DNA of 34,407 bases from contig JARLHR010000262.1 in NCBI GenBank assembly GCA_031292145.1, positions 1-34,407 of the forward strand, given 5' to 3'. The translations under genes and the position numbers were made by a program. The notes beneath the pieces are model-generated. The model did not search any database and was not told the DNA's origin. It was given only the letters and a program-made list of their open reading frames with translations. This document shows, in pieces, positions 24,753 to 34,100 of this stretch. Source of the stretch: Clostridium sp. Its GTDB lineage: Bacteria; Bacillota; Clostridia; Clostridiales; Clostridiaceae. Numbering within the stretch: the stretch's first letter is position 1; every line of letters begins with the position of its first letter.

Positions 24753-25328
24753 ATGATAAATTATATTTGGTTTGTGTTAATATTTTTTGGAATTTTAATT
24801 GGATTAGTGAGTGGAAATGGAGAGGTTATTTCCAAGGCAATAATTAATTCATCAGGTAATACTGTAACTTTTATAATTGGACTTACAGGGATAATGTGTT
24901 TTTGGTGTGGAGTCATGAAGGTAGCAGAGAATAGTGGTCTTACAGAGAAAATATCTAAACTTTTGAAGCCAATTCTAAAGCTTATATTTAAAGAAGCTTC
25001 CAAAGATGAAAAGGCTTTAGGAGCTATAGTGATGAATCTTACTGCTAATATGATGGGATTATCCAATGCAGCAACACCTTTTGGAATTAAAGCGATGGAG
25101 GAAATGGATAAGCTTAATAAAGATAAGAATACTGCATCTAATGACATGGCTCTTTTTTTAGTTTTAAATGCGACCTGTATTCAATTAATTCCATCAACAA
25201 TAATTTCTATAAGAGCTGCATGTAATTCAGTAAATCCAGGAGTTATAATATTACCAACTTTAGTGTCTACAGCAACAGCTGCAATAGTAGGGGTAATGTG
25301 CTGTAAAATACTGCAGAGGTATTTTTAA
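24753..25328 (+). CDS. spmA: spore maturation protein A
   Basis: A 191-residue membrane protein with nucleoside-recognition (Gate) domain features: GIMCFWCGVMKVAENSGL, then AIVMNLTANMMGLSNAATPF, then LVLNATCIQLIPSTIISIRA. SpmA and SpmB are needed for full core dehydration and heat resistance of spores in Bacillus and Clostridium perfringens. The ATG at 24753 is chosen because GGGGGAG at 24743-24749 serves it; the ATG at 24741 would place that ribosome site inside the gene. spmB follows after 39 bases, forming an operon. A sporulation promoter is expected upstream but I cannot place it. Confidence 0.93.
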   Translation: MINYIWFVLIFFGILIGLVSGNGEVISKAIINSSGNTVTFIIGLTGIMCFWCGVMKVAENSGLTEKISKLLKPILKLIFKEASKDEKALGAIVMNLTANMMGLSNAATPFGIKAMEEMDKLNKDKNTASNDMALFLVLNATCIQLIPSTIISIRAACNSVNPGVIILPTLVSTATAAIVGVMCCKILQRYF

Positions 25329-25367
25329 ATTTTTATATTTAACTTTTAGCGGGGAGGTAAATGCAGT

Positions 25368-25889
25368 ATGTTCAATTATTTAAGTAAAAGCATAATACCA
25401 ATAATATTTTTACTTATTATAACCTATGGCATGTTTAAAGGTAGAAAAGTTTATGAATGGTTCATAGAGGGGGCAAAGGAAGGATTACAGGTAACCTTAA
25501 GGATTTTTCCTTATCTTTTGGCTATGATAGTTGCAGTGCAGATATTTAAAGAAGCAAAGTTAATGGATTTATTAAATAATTTAATAGCACCGATTGGAAA
25601 TTTAATAGGCCTGCCAAAGGAACTTATACCATTGTTAATAATAAAGCCATTATCAGGAAGTGGAGCAATTGGCGTGTTTACAGATGTTATAAAAAGTTTT
25701 GGACCAGATACTAGAACTGGCCTTATAGCTTCTGTGGTAATGGGAAGTACGGAAACAATATTTTATACAATTACAGTATACTTTGGAGCGGTAAAGGTAA
25801 AAAAGATAAGGCACACTTTATGGGCGGCAATATTTGCAGATATGACAGCAATAATTATGGCAATTTTTATGGTAAATTTATTTTTTTGA
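25368..25889 (+). CDS. spmB: spore maturation protein B
   Basis: A 173-residue membrane protein, partner of SpmA. Landmarks are EWFIEGAKEGLQVTLRIFPY, IIKPLSGSGAIGVFTDVIKSFG and GSTETIFYTITVYFGAVKVKK, all typical of the SpmB Gate domain. GGGGAGGT (25351-25358) lies nine bases before the ATG. No clear terminator follows, so some read-through into the aminopeptidase gene 123 bases downstream is possible. Confidence 0.94.
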   Translation: MFNYLSKSIIPIIFLLIITYGMFKGRKVYEWFIEGAKEGLQVTLRIFPYLLAMIVAVQIFKEAKLMDLLNNLIAPIGNLIGLPKELIPLLIIKPLSGSGAIGVFTDVIKSFGPDTRTGLIASVVMGSTETIFYTITVYFGAVKVKKIRHTLWAAIFADMTAIIMAIFMVNLFF

Positions 25890-26012
25890 TTGTACCTAAA
25901 TTTTGGAGTATTATAAAGGTAGATAATGTTATTTGAAAAATAGTAAATTATAATCATAAGCTATTTAACGTTACCTATGAATATTAATAAAATTAAAAGG
26001 GAGAATTGAAAA

Positions 26013-27257
26013 ATGAATAAAAGTACTTATATAAACAATAGAAGAAAACTTATGAATAGTATAGATGATAACTCAATGGTAGTATTATTTGCAGGAAAGG
26101 CATGTAAAAAAACAGGTGATGAGTTTTATCAATTTACAACTGATAGAAATTTTTATTACTTAACAGGAATACAAGAGGAAGAACATATTGTAGTATTATC
26201 TAAAATTAGAAATAAAGTAAGCGAAAAATTATTTCTAAAAAACTTAGATTTAGATAAAGAATTGTGGAATGGAAAAACTTTAAGAGATAGTGAAGGGCAA
26301 GAATTATCTGGTATAAAAGATGTAGTTTATATGAAGGAGTTCAAGTCTTATATGAACAGACTTATAAGAGGGGTTGAAGAAGTAAATTTATATTTAGATT
26401 TAGATAGAGAAGAAATGGATGAAGAAGCTTCTTTAGCAAATGCTTTTGCAAGAAAAATAATAGAAAAGTATCCTCATATTAAAGTTAAGAATATTGCTCA
26501 TAAGATTGCACCTCTTAGAATGATTAAATCTGAGGAAGAAATAGCACAAATGAGAAAGGCAATAGAAATAACCATTGAGGGTGTAAAAGCATTAATGAAA
26601 AATGCAAGAGCTAGAATGAAGGAATATGAGCTTGAAGCATATTTCGATTTTGAATGTAAGAAAAAAGGAGTTAAGGATTACGCTTTTAGGACAATAGCAG
26701 CGGCAGGAAAAAATGCGGCTATACTTCACTATGTAGAAAATAATAGTGAAATAAAAGATGGCGATTTAATTTTATTTGATCTTGGTGCTCAATGGAATTT
26801 ATATAATGCAGATATTACAAGGGCTTTCCCTGTAAGTGGTAAGTTTACAGAAAGACAAAAGGAGGTATATGAAGCTGTTCTTAGAGTAAATAAGGCAGTT
26901 ATTGAGAAGATAAAGCCAGGGGTAGATTCTAAAGAGCTTAATGCATGGGCTAAGGATCTAATTGCTGAAGAATGTATTAAATTAGGACTTATAAAGGAAA
27001 AAACAGAAGTTAGTAAATATTATTGGCATAGCATAGGTCATAACTTAGGTTTAGATACTCATGATTTAGGCATATTAGGAAGAGAATTTACCTTTGCTGA
27101 AGGAATGGTATTTACAGTTGAACCAGGTATATATATAGCTGAGGAAAGCATTGGTATAAGAATTGAAGATGATATTTTAGTTACTAAAGATGGATGTGAA
27201 GTTTTAACTAAAGACATGATTAAGGAAATTTATGAGATTGAAGAATTTATGAAGTAA
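26013..27257 (+). CDS. Xaa-Pro aminopeptidase (M24B, PepP type)
   Basis: A 414-residue two-domain peptidase that removes an N-terminal residue before proline. The N-terminal AMP-N domain (residues 1-165) has the landmark FYQFTTDRNFYYLTGIQEEE. The C-terminal pita-bread domain has all five metal ligands: Asp256 (LFDLGA), Asp267 (NADITR), His343 (HSIGHNLGL), Glu370 (TVEPGIY) and Glu385 (IRIEDD). No signal peptide is seen, so it is cytosolic. AAAGGGAGA precedes the ATG. A second, different aminopeptidase P follows directly. Confidence 0.92.
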   Translation: MNKSTYINNRRKLMNSIDDNSMVVLFAGKACKKTGDEFYQFTTDRNFYYLTGIQEEEHIVVLSKIRNKVSEKLFLKNLDLDKELWNGKTLRDSEGQELSGIKDVVYMKEFKSYMNRLIRGVEEVNLYLDLDREEMDEEASLANAFARKIIEKYPHIKVKNIAHKIAPLRMIKSEEEIAQMRKAIEITIEGVKALMKNARARMKEYELEAYFDFECKKKGVKDYAFRTIAAAGKNAAILHYVENNSEIKDGDLILFDLGAQWNLYNADITRAFPVSGKFTERQKEVYEAVLRVNKAVIEKIKPGVDSKELNAWAKDLIAEECIKLGLIKEKTEVSKYYWHSIGHNLGLDTHDLGILGREFTFAEGMVFTVEPGIYIAEESIGIRIEDDILVTKDGCEVLTKDMIKEIYEIEEFMK

Positions 27258-27360
27258 ATTATATATATATTGCAATTAAAAAATGCACAGTTATCAATAA
27301 AAGAACAAATTTGTTAATCCATAAATATATCTTTAAAATGATAAAGAAAAGGTGATATAC

Positions 27361-29136
27361 GTGAGAGTATCGGAAAGAATAGAACAATTAAGAGAGTTAA
27401 TGAAGAGGGAAAATATAGATTATTATATAGTACCAAGTGAAGATTTTCATCAAAGTGAATATGTAGCAGAATGTTTTAAATCAAGAGCATATATAACAGG
27501 ATTTACAGGTTCGGCAGGAACTGCTTTAATAGGAATGGAAAAAGCAATTTTATGGACGGATGGAAGATACTTCATACAAGCTAATGAGCAATTAAAGGGT
27601 TCAGGTGTAGAACTTTTTAAAATGAGAATTCCAGGGTGGCCAACTTTAGAAGAGTGGTTAATGGAAAATATTGCAGAAGGTCAAATTTTAAGCTTTGATG
27701 GAAGAGTGGTACCCGTTAATCAATATAAAGAGTTTATGAAGATAAAAGAAAATAAAAATATAAGCATAGTTATGGATAAGGATTTAGTGGAAGAGGCTTG
27801 GGCAGATAAGCCTCAAATGCCAAAGGAAAAAGTTTTTCTACATGATATAAAGTATTGTGGGAAAACTGCAAGGGAAAAAATCCAAGAAGTAAGAAATGAA
27901 ATGAAGAAGTTGGGAGGAAAAGCATATATCATATCATCTTTGGATGATATAGCTTGGCTTTTTAATATAAGAGGAAATGATGTAAAATATACCCCGGTAG
28001 TCTTAGCATATGCACTAATTGTTGAGGATAAAGCAGTATTATATATAGATAAAGAGAAGATATCAGATGCAGATAAAGAAAAGTTATTTGAAGAAGGAAT
28101 TATAATAAAAGATTATGAGGATGTATTTGAAGATATAAAAGAGATAAAGGATAGTATAATATTAGATCCTAATAAAGTAAGTAGTTATATATATGAACAA
28201 ATGCATAAGGATGCAAGGAAAATCGAAGAATTAAATATAACTACAAAATTAAAGGCCATAAAGAACGAAGCAGAAATTCAAAGTCTTAAAAATTGTCAGC
28301 TTAAAGATGGAGTTGCAATGGTAAGGTTTATAAAATGGATTAAAGATAATGTAGGAAAAGAGGAAATTACAGAGCTTACTTTAGCAGATAAGTTATGTGA
28401 ATTTAGAAGTAAGGGAGAATTGTTTATTGAAGAGAGCTTTGGAACAATTGCAGGGTACAAAGAACATGCTGCAATGATGCATTATTCTGCAACGGAAGAT
28501 AGTGCATACAAATTGGAGCAGGAAGGAATATTGTTAGTTGATAGCGGTGGACAATATTTAGATGGAACTACGGATGTTACACGTAGTATTGTATTAGGAG
28601 AGTTAACAGAAGAAGAAAAAAGAGATTTTACGTTAGTACTAAAGGCTCACATTAGCCTTATGGGAGCTAAATTCTTGAAGGGAACAACAGGGTCAAATAT
28701 AGATATATTAAGTAGAAGAGTTCTATGGGAAGAAGGTATAGATTATAAATGTGGAACAGGTCATGGAGTTGGTTTTTGCTTAAGTGTTCATGAAGGTCCA
28801 CAAACAATAAGACCAATTCCAAACACTATAGAATTAGAGCCAGGAATGATACTAACTAATGAGCCAGGAATATATAGAGAAGGAAAACATGGAATTAGAA
28901 CGGAAAATATTATGTTGGTTGTTGAAGATGAAAGAAGTGATGAATTTGGGGAATTTTATAGATTTGAAACTATGTCATATTGCCCTATAGATATAGAAGG
29001 AATTGATGTAGAATTATTAACTGAAGGCGAAAAGGAATGGTTAAATAGTTATCATAATGAAACTTATGAGAAGTTAAGTCCATTTTTGAATCATAATGAA
29101 AAGGAATTCCTTAAGAATGTGACTAAAGCAATATAA
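27361..29136 (+). CDS. aminopeptidase P, long three-domain type (M24B)
   Basis: A 591-residue enzyme like eukaryotic cytosolic aminopeptidase P (XPNPEP1 type): two N-terminal creatinase-like domains (about 1-150 and 160-300), a catalytic domain and a short C-terminal M24_C domain. Metal ligands are Asp394, Asp405 (VDSGGQYLDGTTDVTRS), His468 (GTGHGVGF), Glu501 (TNEPGIY) and Glu515 (IRTENIM). The GTG at 27361 is chosen as start since AAAGGTGAT at 27348-27356 serves it; a GTG at 27352 lies within that ribosome site. It follows the shorter PepP with a 103-base gap, so the two may form an operon. Confidence 0.92.
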   Translation: MRVSERIEQLRELMKRENIDYYIVPSEDFHQSEYVAECFKSRAYITGFTGSAGTALIGMEKAILWTDGRYFIQANEQLKGSGVELFKMRIPGWPTLEEWLMENIAEGQILSFDGRVVPVNQYKEFMKIKENKNISIVMDKDLVEEAWADKPQMPKEKVFLHDIKYCGKTAREKIQEVRNEMKKLGGKAYIISSLDDIAWLFNIRGNDVKYTPVVLAYALIVEDKAVLYIDKEKISDADKEKLFEEGIIIKDYEDVFEDIKEIKDSIILDPNKVSSYIYEQMHKDARKIEELNITTKLKAIKNEAEIQSLKNCQLKDGVAMVRFIKWIKDNVGKEEITELTLADKLCEFRSKGELFIEESFGTIAGYKEHAAMMHYSATEDSAYKLEQEGILLVDSGGQYLDGTTDVTRSIVLGELTEEEKRDFTLVLKAHISLMGAKFLKGTTGSNIDILSRRVLWEEGIDYKCGTGHGVGFCLSVHEGPQTIRPIPNTIELEPGMILTNEPGIYREGKHGIRTENIMLVVEDERSDEFGEFYRFETMSYCPIDIEGIDVELLTEGEKEWLNSYHNETYEKLSPFLNHNEKEFLKNVTKAI

Positions 29137-29162
29137 TATATATTTAATAGAAAATTATCCTA

Positions 29163-29191
29163 TTGATTCTAGTTGAAACAAATAGTATAAT
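29163..29191 (+). promoter_or_regulatory. sigma-A promoter of metG leader
   Basis: TTGATT (29163-29168) and TATAAT (29186-29191) with a 17-bp spacer, just upstream of the T-box leader. Confidence 0.78.
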
Positions 29192-29197
29192 GTAAAT

Positions 29198-29485
29198 AAT
29201 TTGATGAATAATAGTGCGATGAAAAGAAGAGTAGTAAAAGAATCATTCTATAAGAGAGCTAATACATGCTGAAAGTTAGCGTTTGTGAATTTTATGAAGA
29301 TGGTCTTAGAGCATGTTTTCTGAGCTATAGTTTATTTGGTTAGGAAAGCACGGCAGCAACCGTTATATTGCAGGGTGATGATGGTCACCTACTGAGTTAC
29401 TCATTGCAAGGTGAGTAAGAATTAGAGTGGTAACACGTATAATACGTCTCTATATAGGTTTTTATATCCTATATAGAGATTTTTT
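29198..29485 (+). promoter_or_regulatory. T-box leader of metG
   Basis: AGAGAG opens stem I with the helix GCTAA/TTAGC. GAAG-ATG-GTC holds the Met specifier ATG at 29300-29302, at the same place as ATC in the ileS leader. The T-box AGAGTGGTAACACG is at 29424-29437 with TGGT for the ACCA end of tRNA-Met. The terminator TCTCTATATAGG (29447-29458) pairs with CCTATATAGAGA (29468-29479), then six T. Use of T-box control for metG is normal in clostridia. The gene itself starts 280 bases further on, beyond a block of hairpins. Confidence 0.92.
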
Positions 29486-29572
29486 AATGTTCAGGAAAGT
29501 ATAAAAAATCTGATTTTTAAAACTTAGTGGTATCAATGCTTATGAGATTGTTGAATGGTGAAAAATGAATGA

Positions 29573-29707
29573 TTAATGATGAATAATTAAGGAAGAAAAG
29601 CCTGCGGCTTTTCAAAAATAAAAATAATTAAAAGAAATTACGTAGTAATTTCAACTGTAATCATTCATTATTCACTATTCATCATTAATTAAACGTGGCG
29701 CAGCCAC
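29573..29707. repeat. hairpin-rich repeat block between T-box and metG
   Basis: An outer 13-bp inverted repeat TTAATGATGAATA (29573-29585) with TATTCATCATTAA (29676-29688) encloses two perfect 8-bp stems with 3-base loops: GAAAAGCC-tgc-GGCTTTTC (29595-29613) and GAAATTAC-gta-GTAATTTC (29634-29652). A third, GTGGC-gca-GCCAC (29695-29707), follows. The ATGAATGATTAATGATGAAT-type flanks look like a dispersed clostridial repeat. No ORF is present. Confidence 0.72.
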
Positions 29708-29765
29708 TTTCGTCTAATAAAAATAGCAATAAATAATTGCTTTAATATAAGGAGGAACACAAATA

Positions 29766-31703
29766 ATGTGTACAGATTGTAAAAAAACATATTATATTAC
29801 TACACCAATTTATTACCCATCAACAAAGCTACATATAGGAAATACTTATACTACTGTAGCTGCAGATGCTTTAGCAAGATTTAAGAGATTAACAGGCTAT
29901 GAGGTAATGTTTTTAACAGGAACTGATGAGCATGGTCAAAAAATTCAAAGAATAGCTGAAGAAAAGGGAATTACACCAAAGCAACATGTAGATGAAGTTG
30001 TTGCTGGGATTAAAGATCTTTGGAGCATGATGAATATAAGCTATGATAAGTTCATTAGAACTACTGATGATTATCATATTAAAGCAGTTCAAGATATATT
30101 TAAAAGATTATATGATCAAGGAGACATATATAAGAGTTCTTATGAAGGCTGGTATTGTACACCTTGTGAATCATTTTGGACTGATACTCAATTAGTAGAT
30201 GGAAACTGTCCTGATTGTGGAAGACCAGTTGAAAAATCAAAAGAAGAAGCATATTTCTTCAAGATGAGTAAATATGCAGATAGATTAATAAAATATATTG
30301 AAGATCATCCAGAGTTTATTCAACCAGAGTCAAGAAAAAATGAAATGTTAAACAACTTCTTAAGACCAGGTCTTCAAGATCTTTGTGTATCAAGAACAAG
30401 CTTTAATTGGGGTGTTCCCGTAACGTTTGATGAAAGTCACGTTGTATATGTTTGGATTGATGCATTATCAAACTATATAACTGCTCTTGGATACGGCCAA
30501 GACAGCAAAGAATTATATGATAAATTCTGGCCGGCAGATGTACATTTAATAGGAAAAGATATTTTAAGATTCCACACAATTTATTGGCCAATTATGTTAA
30601 TGGCTTTAGATTTACCACTTCCAAAACAAGTATTTGGACATGGATGGTTACTTGTTGATGGTGGAAAGATGTCAAAGTCTAAAGGTAATGTAGTTGATCC
30701 AGTTGTACTTGTAAATGAATTTGGAGTAGATCCTGTAAGATATTATTTATTAAAGGAAATTCCATTTGGAGCTGATGGATTATTTAATAATGAAATATTT
30801 ATAAAGAAGATAAATTCAGATCTTTGTAATGATTTAGGTAATCTTTTATCAAGAACTGTTGCCATGGTTGAAAAGTATTTTGGTGGAGACATGCCAGCAC
30901 AAACTGAAAAGGAAGCTATTGATGATGAATTAATAAGCTTAGCATTAGCTGCACCAAGAAAAATTGAAGAAGCAATAAATGAATTAAATATACCACAAGC
31001 TTTAGAATATGTTTTTGAATTAATAGGAAGAGCTAATAAGTATATAGATGAGACAACTCCTTGGATATTAGCTAAAGATGAAAGTAAAAAATCTAGACTT
31101 GGAACAGTTCTTTATAACTTAGCTGAAAGCCTTAGATTTGCATCAGTAATGATTTCAGCATTCTTACCAGATACATCTAAGAAGATTAATGAACAAATTA
31201 ATACTTCTGAAATATCATGGGAATCATTAAAATCATTTGACGGAACAAAGGCTGGGACTAAAGTTGTTAAAGCTGAAAACTTATTCCCAAGAATAGACGT
31301 TGATAAAAAGCTTGAAGAGTTAGAAGCATTAAAGGCAGCATCACAACCAGCTAAGAGAGAAATTACTCCAATAAAAGAAGAAATCACAATTGAAGATTTT
31401 GAAAAGATAGACTTAAGAGTTGTTAAAGTATTAGCTTGTGAGCAAATAAAAGGTGCTAAGAAGTTATTAAAATTAAAAGTAGATTTGGGTGGAGAAGAAA
31501 GACAAGTGGTTTCAGGAATAGCAGCTCACTATAAGCCAGAAGAATTAGTTGGAAAAAATATTGTATTAGTTGCTAATTTAAAACCAGCAAAACTTAGAGG
31601 AGAATTATCACAAGGAATGATTTTGTGTGCTGCAACTGATGATGACAGCATATTAAAAGTAGTAGATCCAGGTGAACTTGAAACAGGTAGTATAGTAAGA
31701 TAA
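29766..31703 (+). CDS. metG: methionyl-tRNA synthetase
   Basis: A 645-residue class I synthetase that charges tRNA-Met, also for initiation. The HIGH motif is KLHIGN (21-26) and KMSKS is at 301-305. A four-cysteine zinc knuckle is formed by CTPC (131-134) and CPDC (148-151). The C-terminal region from about 541 is the EMAP/Trbp111-like tRNA-binding domain (IEDFEKIDLRVVKV, then ELSQGMILCA). AAGGAGGAA lies before the ATG. Control is by the T-box upstream. The order metG-tatD-yabE is the same as metS-yabD-yabE in B. subtilis. Confidence 0.97.
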   Translation: MCTDCKKTYYITTPIYYPSTKLHIGNTYTTVAADALARFKRLTGYEVMFLTGTDEHGQKIQRIAEEKGITPKQHVDEVVAGIKDLWSMMNISYDKFIRTTDDYHIKAVQDIFKRLYDQGDIYKSSYEGWYCTPCESFWTDTQLVDGNCPDCGRPVEKSKEEAYFFKMSKYADRLIKYIEDHPEFIQPESRKNEMLNNFLRPGLQDLCVSRTSFNWGVPVTFDESHVVYVWIDALSNYITALGYGQDSKELYDKFWPADVHLIGKDILRFHTIYWPIMLMALDLPLPKQVFGHGWLLVDGGKMSKSKGNVVDPVVLVNEFGVDPVRYYLLKEIPFGADGLFNNEIFIKKINSDLCNDLGNLLSRTVAMVEKYFGGDMPAQTEKEAIDDELISLALAAPRKIEEAINELNIPQALEYVFELIGRANKYIDETTPWILAKDESKKSRLGTVLYNLAESLRFASVMISAFLPDTSKKINEQINTSEISWESLKSFDGTKAGTKVVKAENLFPRIDVDKKLEELEALKAASQPAKREITPIKEEITIEDFEKIDLRVVKVLACEQIKGAKKLLKLKVDLGGEERQVVSGIAAHYKPEELVGKNIVLVANLKPAKLRGELSQGMILCAATDDDSILKVVDPGELETGSIVR

Positions 31704-31710
31704 AAAAATA

Positions 31711-31765
31711 GAACGTCTCACTTAGGGGGGTGAGACGTTCTTTAACCATAAAAATTAAATGGTTA
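31711..31765 (+). terminator. intrinsic terminator of metG plus second small hairpin
   Basis: GAACGTCTCAC (31711-31721) pairs perfectly with GTGAGACGTTC (31730-31740), followed by TTT. A second stem, TTAACCAT with ATGGTTAA, follows at about 31742-31765. Confidence 0.85.
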
Positions 31766-31941
31766 AAAGGGGTAAATAATAATGCTTTAACTACTTTACA
31801 ATTCATATTTTAGAGTATGAATATGTCATTTAGGTGTCAGAAAAATTAACTTTACATAAAGTTTATTATAAATTTATTAATATATGGTTTATACTTAGAA
31901 GTTTTATTTAGAAATTAGTTTAGAAGAAGGGATTATTATAT

Positions 31942-32727
31942 ATGAAGGAAAAATTCAAAATAATTGATAGCCATGCTCATTATGATGATGAGGCTTTCAA
32001 CCAAGATAGGGAAAATGTACTTCGAGAAATCAAAGAAAATGGTGTTATAGGAATATTAAATTGCGCTGCATCTTATGATAGCTTAAAAACTACAGATAAA
32101 TTGACTAAGGAATATGATTTTATATTTGGTGCATTAGGAATACATCCAGAAAATGCTCATGATATGAAAGAAGATACACTAGAAGAAATAAGGAATTACA
32201 TTAAGGACAATAATAAGATTGTGGCAGTAGGTGAGATTGGTTTAGATTATTATTGGGATGAAAATCCATCTAAGGATATTCAAAAGGAAGTATTTAGAAA
32301 GCAAATGACTTTAGCAAAAGAATTGAACTTTCCAGTTATCATCCATGATAGAGATGCACATCAGGATACATTGGAAATAATGAAGGAGTTTCCAGAAGTT
32401 ACGGGTGTAGTACATTGTTTTTCTGGAAGTGTAGAATTTGCAAAGGAATGTATAAAACTTGGATATTATATAGGGTTTACAGGGGTAGTTACTTTTAAAA
32501 ATGCAAAAAAAGTAATTGAAGTAATTAAGGAAATACCATTAGATAAAATTCTTGTTGAGACTGATTGTCCCTATATGGCACCAGAGCCTAATAGAGGAAA
32601 GCGAAATAAATCGGACTATATTGAATATATAATAACTAGAATTGCACAGATCAAGGAAATCGATCCCAATGAGGCAAATTTGAAATTTAACGAGAATTTT
32701 TTTAACTTGATTAAAAAGGGAAAATAA
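31942..32727 (+). CDS. tatD: TatD-family metal-dependent hydrolase
   Basis: A 261-residue TIM-barrel hydrolase. Metal-site landmarks are DSHAHYD (His11, His13), VGEIGLDYYWD (Glu), IIHDRDAH, VVHCFSGS and VETDCPYMAPEP (Asp). TatD proteins have 3'-5' exonuclease or D-Tyr-tRNA deacylase-like activities depending on the organism. The length is normal. GAAGGGA lies before the ATG, with a rather long AT spacer. It sits between metG and the yabE-like gene in conserved order. Confidence 0.95.
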   Translation: MKEKFKIIDSHAHYDDEAFNQDRENVLREIKENGVIGILNCAASYDSLKTTDKLTKEYDFIFGALGIHPENAHDMKEDTLEEIRNYIKDNNKIVAVGEIGLDYYWDENPSKDIQKEVFRKQMTLAKELNFPVIIHDRDAHQDTLEIMKEFPEVTGVVHCFSGSVEFAKECIKLGYYIGFTGVVTFKNAKKVIEVIKEIPLDKILVETDCPYMAPEPNRGKRNKSDYIEYIITRIAQIKEIDPNEANLKFNENFFNLIKKGK

Positions 32728-32932
32728 GGTAAAATATTACTTGTACACTTTAGTGTTAAATATACCAAATAAATCAATGAATACTAGAATTCAGAAAATA
32801 AAATAATAACAAACCACAATTGAATATCATTTGATTTTTAACTTTATAATGGAGTAACGTTAAAATCCGCTATCATTTTTATATTTTTTATATTTATGCA
32901 CAGGGTGCATTGTTACTATGCTTCATTATAAT

Positions 32933-32993
32933 GCAAGAGGGTGTTAATTTGACAACTTTGGAATATTAATATATAATCAAAAGACACTCTTGC
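32933..32993 (+). promoter_or_regulatory. consensus promoter of yabE-like gene, flanked by inverted repeat
   Basis: TTGACA (32949-32954) and TATAAT (32972-32977) with a 17-bp spacer. GCAAGAGGGTGT (32933-32944) upstream and ACACTCTTGC (32984-32993) at the transcription start are inverted repeats, apart from two extra G. The leader would be only about 25 bases, too short for a riboswitch. The arms could be an operator pair. Confidence 0.72.
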
Positions 32994-33009
32994 CAAAGGA
33001 GGGAATTTA

Positions 33010-34062
33010 ATGATAGAAAAATTGAGGCAATTAATCAAACAAAGTTTTTCTAACGGTCCGAAGGCAAAAATTATAGTTGGAGCAATTACAATAGGAGTTG
33101 TAGTTGTTACAACAGTGACGATTTTAAGTATGAGAAAAACGCTCATATTAAGTGTAGACGGTAAAGAGGAGACTTTTGTCACTTACAAGGGGACTGTTAA
33201 AGATGTGTTGCAAGAAAAAGGAATACAACTATCTGAAAAAGATAAAGTGCAACCATCATTGGAATCCAAAGTATCTGAGAAAGAAACTATTAAATTAAAG
33301 AAAGCTGTTCCAGTCGAAATTAAAGCAAATGGAATAGAAGTGCAAGTACAGACAGCAGAAGATACGATTGAAGATATGCTAGACGCAGAAAGAGATACAT
33401 TGAAGGAGCAAGGAATAGACTTTGACAAAGATGTAGATGAAGTATCACCTTCACTGGATTCGAAGGTAGAAGACAACTCAAATATACAACTTGTCAAGGT
33501 GGATACAAAAGACATTGAGGAGAAACAACCAATTAACTTTGATACAATAGTTGAAAATGACGAAAATTTGGACAGCAGTGTTCAAAAGGTTAAGAGTGAA
33601 GGAGTTAATGGTGAGAAGGATATTACTTATCAAATAATATATAAAGATGGAGTAGAAGTTTCTCGAAATGTAAAAAGCACTAAAACTATTACAGAACCAC
33701 AAAATAAAATAGTGGTGAAGGGAACTGGCCAAGTGTATGCAAGTAGGGGTGGAGAGCAAATAAAGTATAAGAAAAAGGTTAATTGTACAGCAACAGCTTA
33801 TAGCAATCATTCAGCTACTGCTACGGGAAGAACACCCGTTAGGAATGAGGATGGTATGAGTACAATTGCAGTTGATCCATCTGTGGTACCATTAGGGAGT
33901 AAAGTTTATGTAGATGGCTATGGATATGCCATAGCAGCTGATACAGGAAGTGCTATAAAGGGCAATAGAATTGATGTATACCTCAATTCATCAGGCGAAT
34001 GTGATAGTTGGGGAAGAAGATCAGTTAATTTATTATTGGTTGCTTATCCAGGGGAATGGTAA
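33010..34062 (+). CDS. yabE: YabE-like cell-wall protein (DUF348, G5, 3D domains)
   Basis: A 350-residue secreted or membrane-anchored protein. A hydrophobic segment at 20-40 follows a basic N-terminus. Two DUF348 (ubiquitin-like) repeats lie at about 43-98 and 100-160, a G5 domain at 165-237 (DGVEVSRNVKSTKTITEPQNKI), and a 3D domain at 256-350 with Asp289 (VDPSVVPLG), Asp311 (AADTGSAIKG) and Asp322 (IDVY), the three Asp that give the domain its name. The 3D fold is that of MltA-type lytic transglycosylases, so a role in peptidoglycan remodelling, as for resuscitation-promoting-factor-like YabE of B. subtilis, is likely. AAAGGAGGG precedes the ATG. rnmV and ksgA would be expected beyond the window. 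Confidence 0.92.
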   Translation: MIEKLRQLIKQSFSNGPKAKIIVGAITIGVVVVTTVTILSMRKTLILSVDGKEETFVTYKGTVKDVLQEKGIQLSEKDKVQPSLESKVSEKETIKLKKAVPVEIKANGIEVQVQTAEDTIEDMLDAERDTLKEQGIDFDKDVDEVSPSLDSKVEDNSNIQLVKVDTKDIEEKQPINFDTIVENDENLDSSVQKVKSEGVNGEKDITYQIIYKDGVEVSRNVKSTKTITEPQNKIVVKGTGQVYASRGGEQIKYKKKVNCTATAYSNHSATATGRTPVRNEDGMSTIAVDPSVVPLGSKVYVDGYGYAIAADTGSAIKGNRIDVYLNSSGECDSWGRRSVNLLLVAYPGEW

Positions 34063-34071
34063 ATTGTTTTA

Positions 34072-34100
34072 AGAGATAACATTTGTTATCTCTATTTTTT
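34072..34100 (+). terminator. intrinsic terminator of yabE-like gene
   Basis: AGAGATAACA (34072-34081) pairs with TGTTATCTCT (34084-34093), followed by ATTTTTTT. It is close to the stop and has a good T-run. Confidence 0.9.

Noticed and set aside
32728-33009. c-di-AMP (ydaO) riboswitch upstream of the cell-wall gene yabE
   Set aside because: The promoter lies only about 30 bases from the start codon, so there is no room for an aptamer, and no ydaO motifs were seen.
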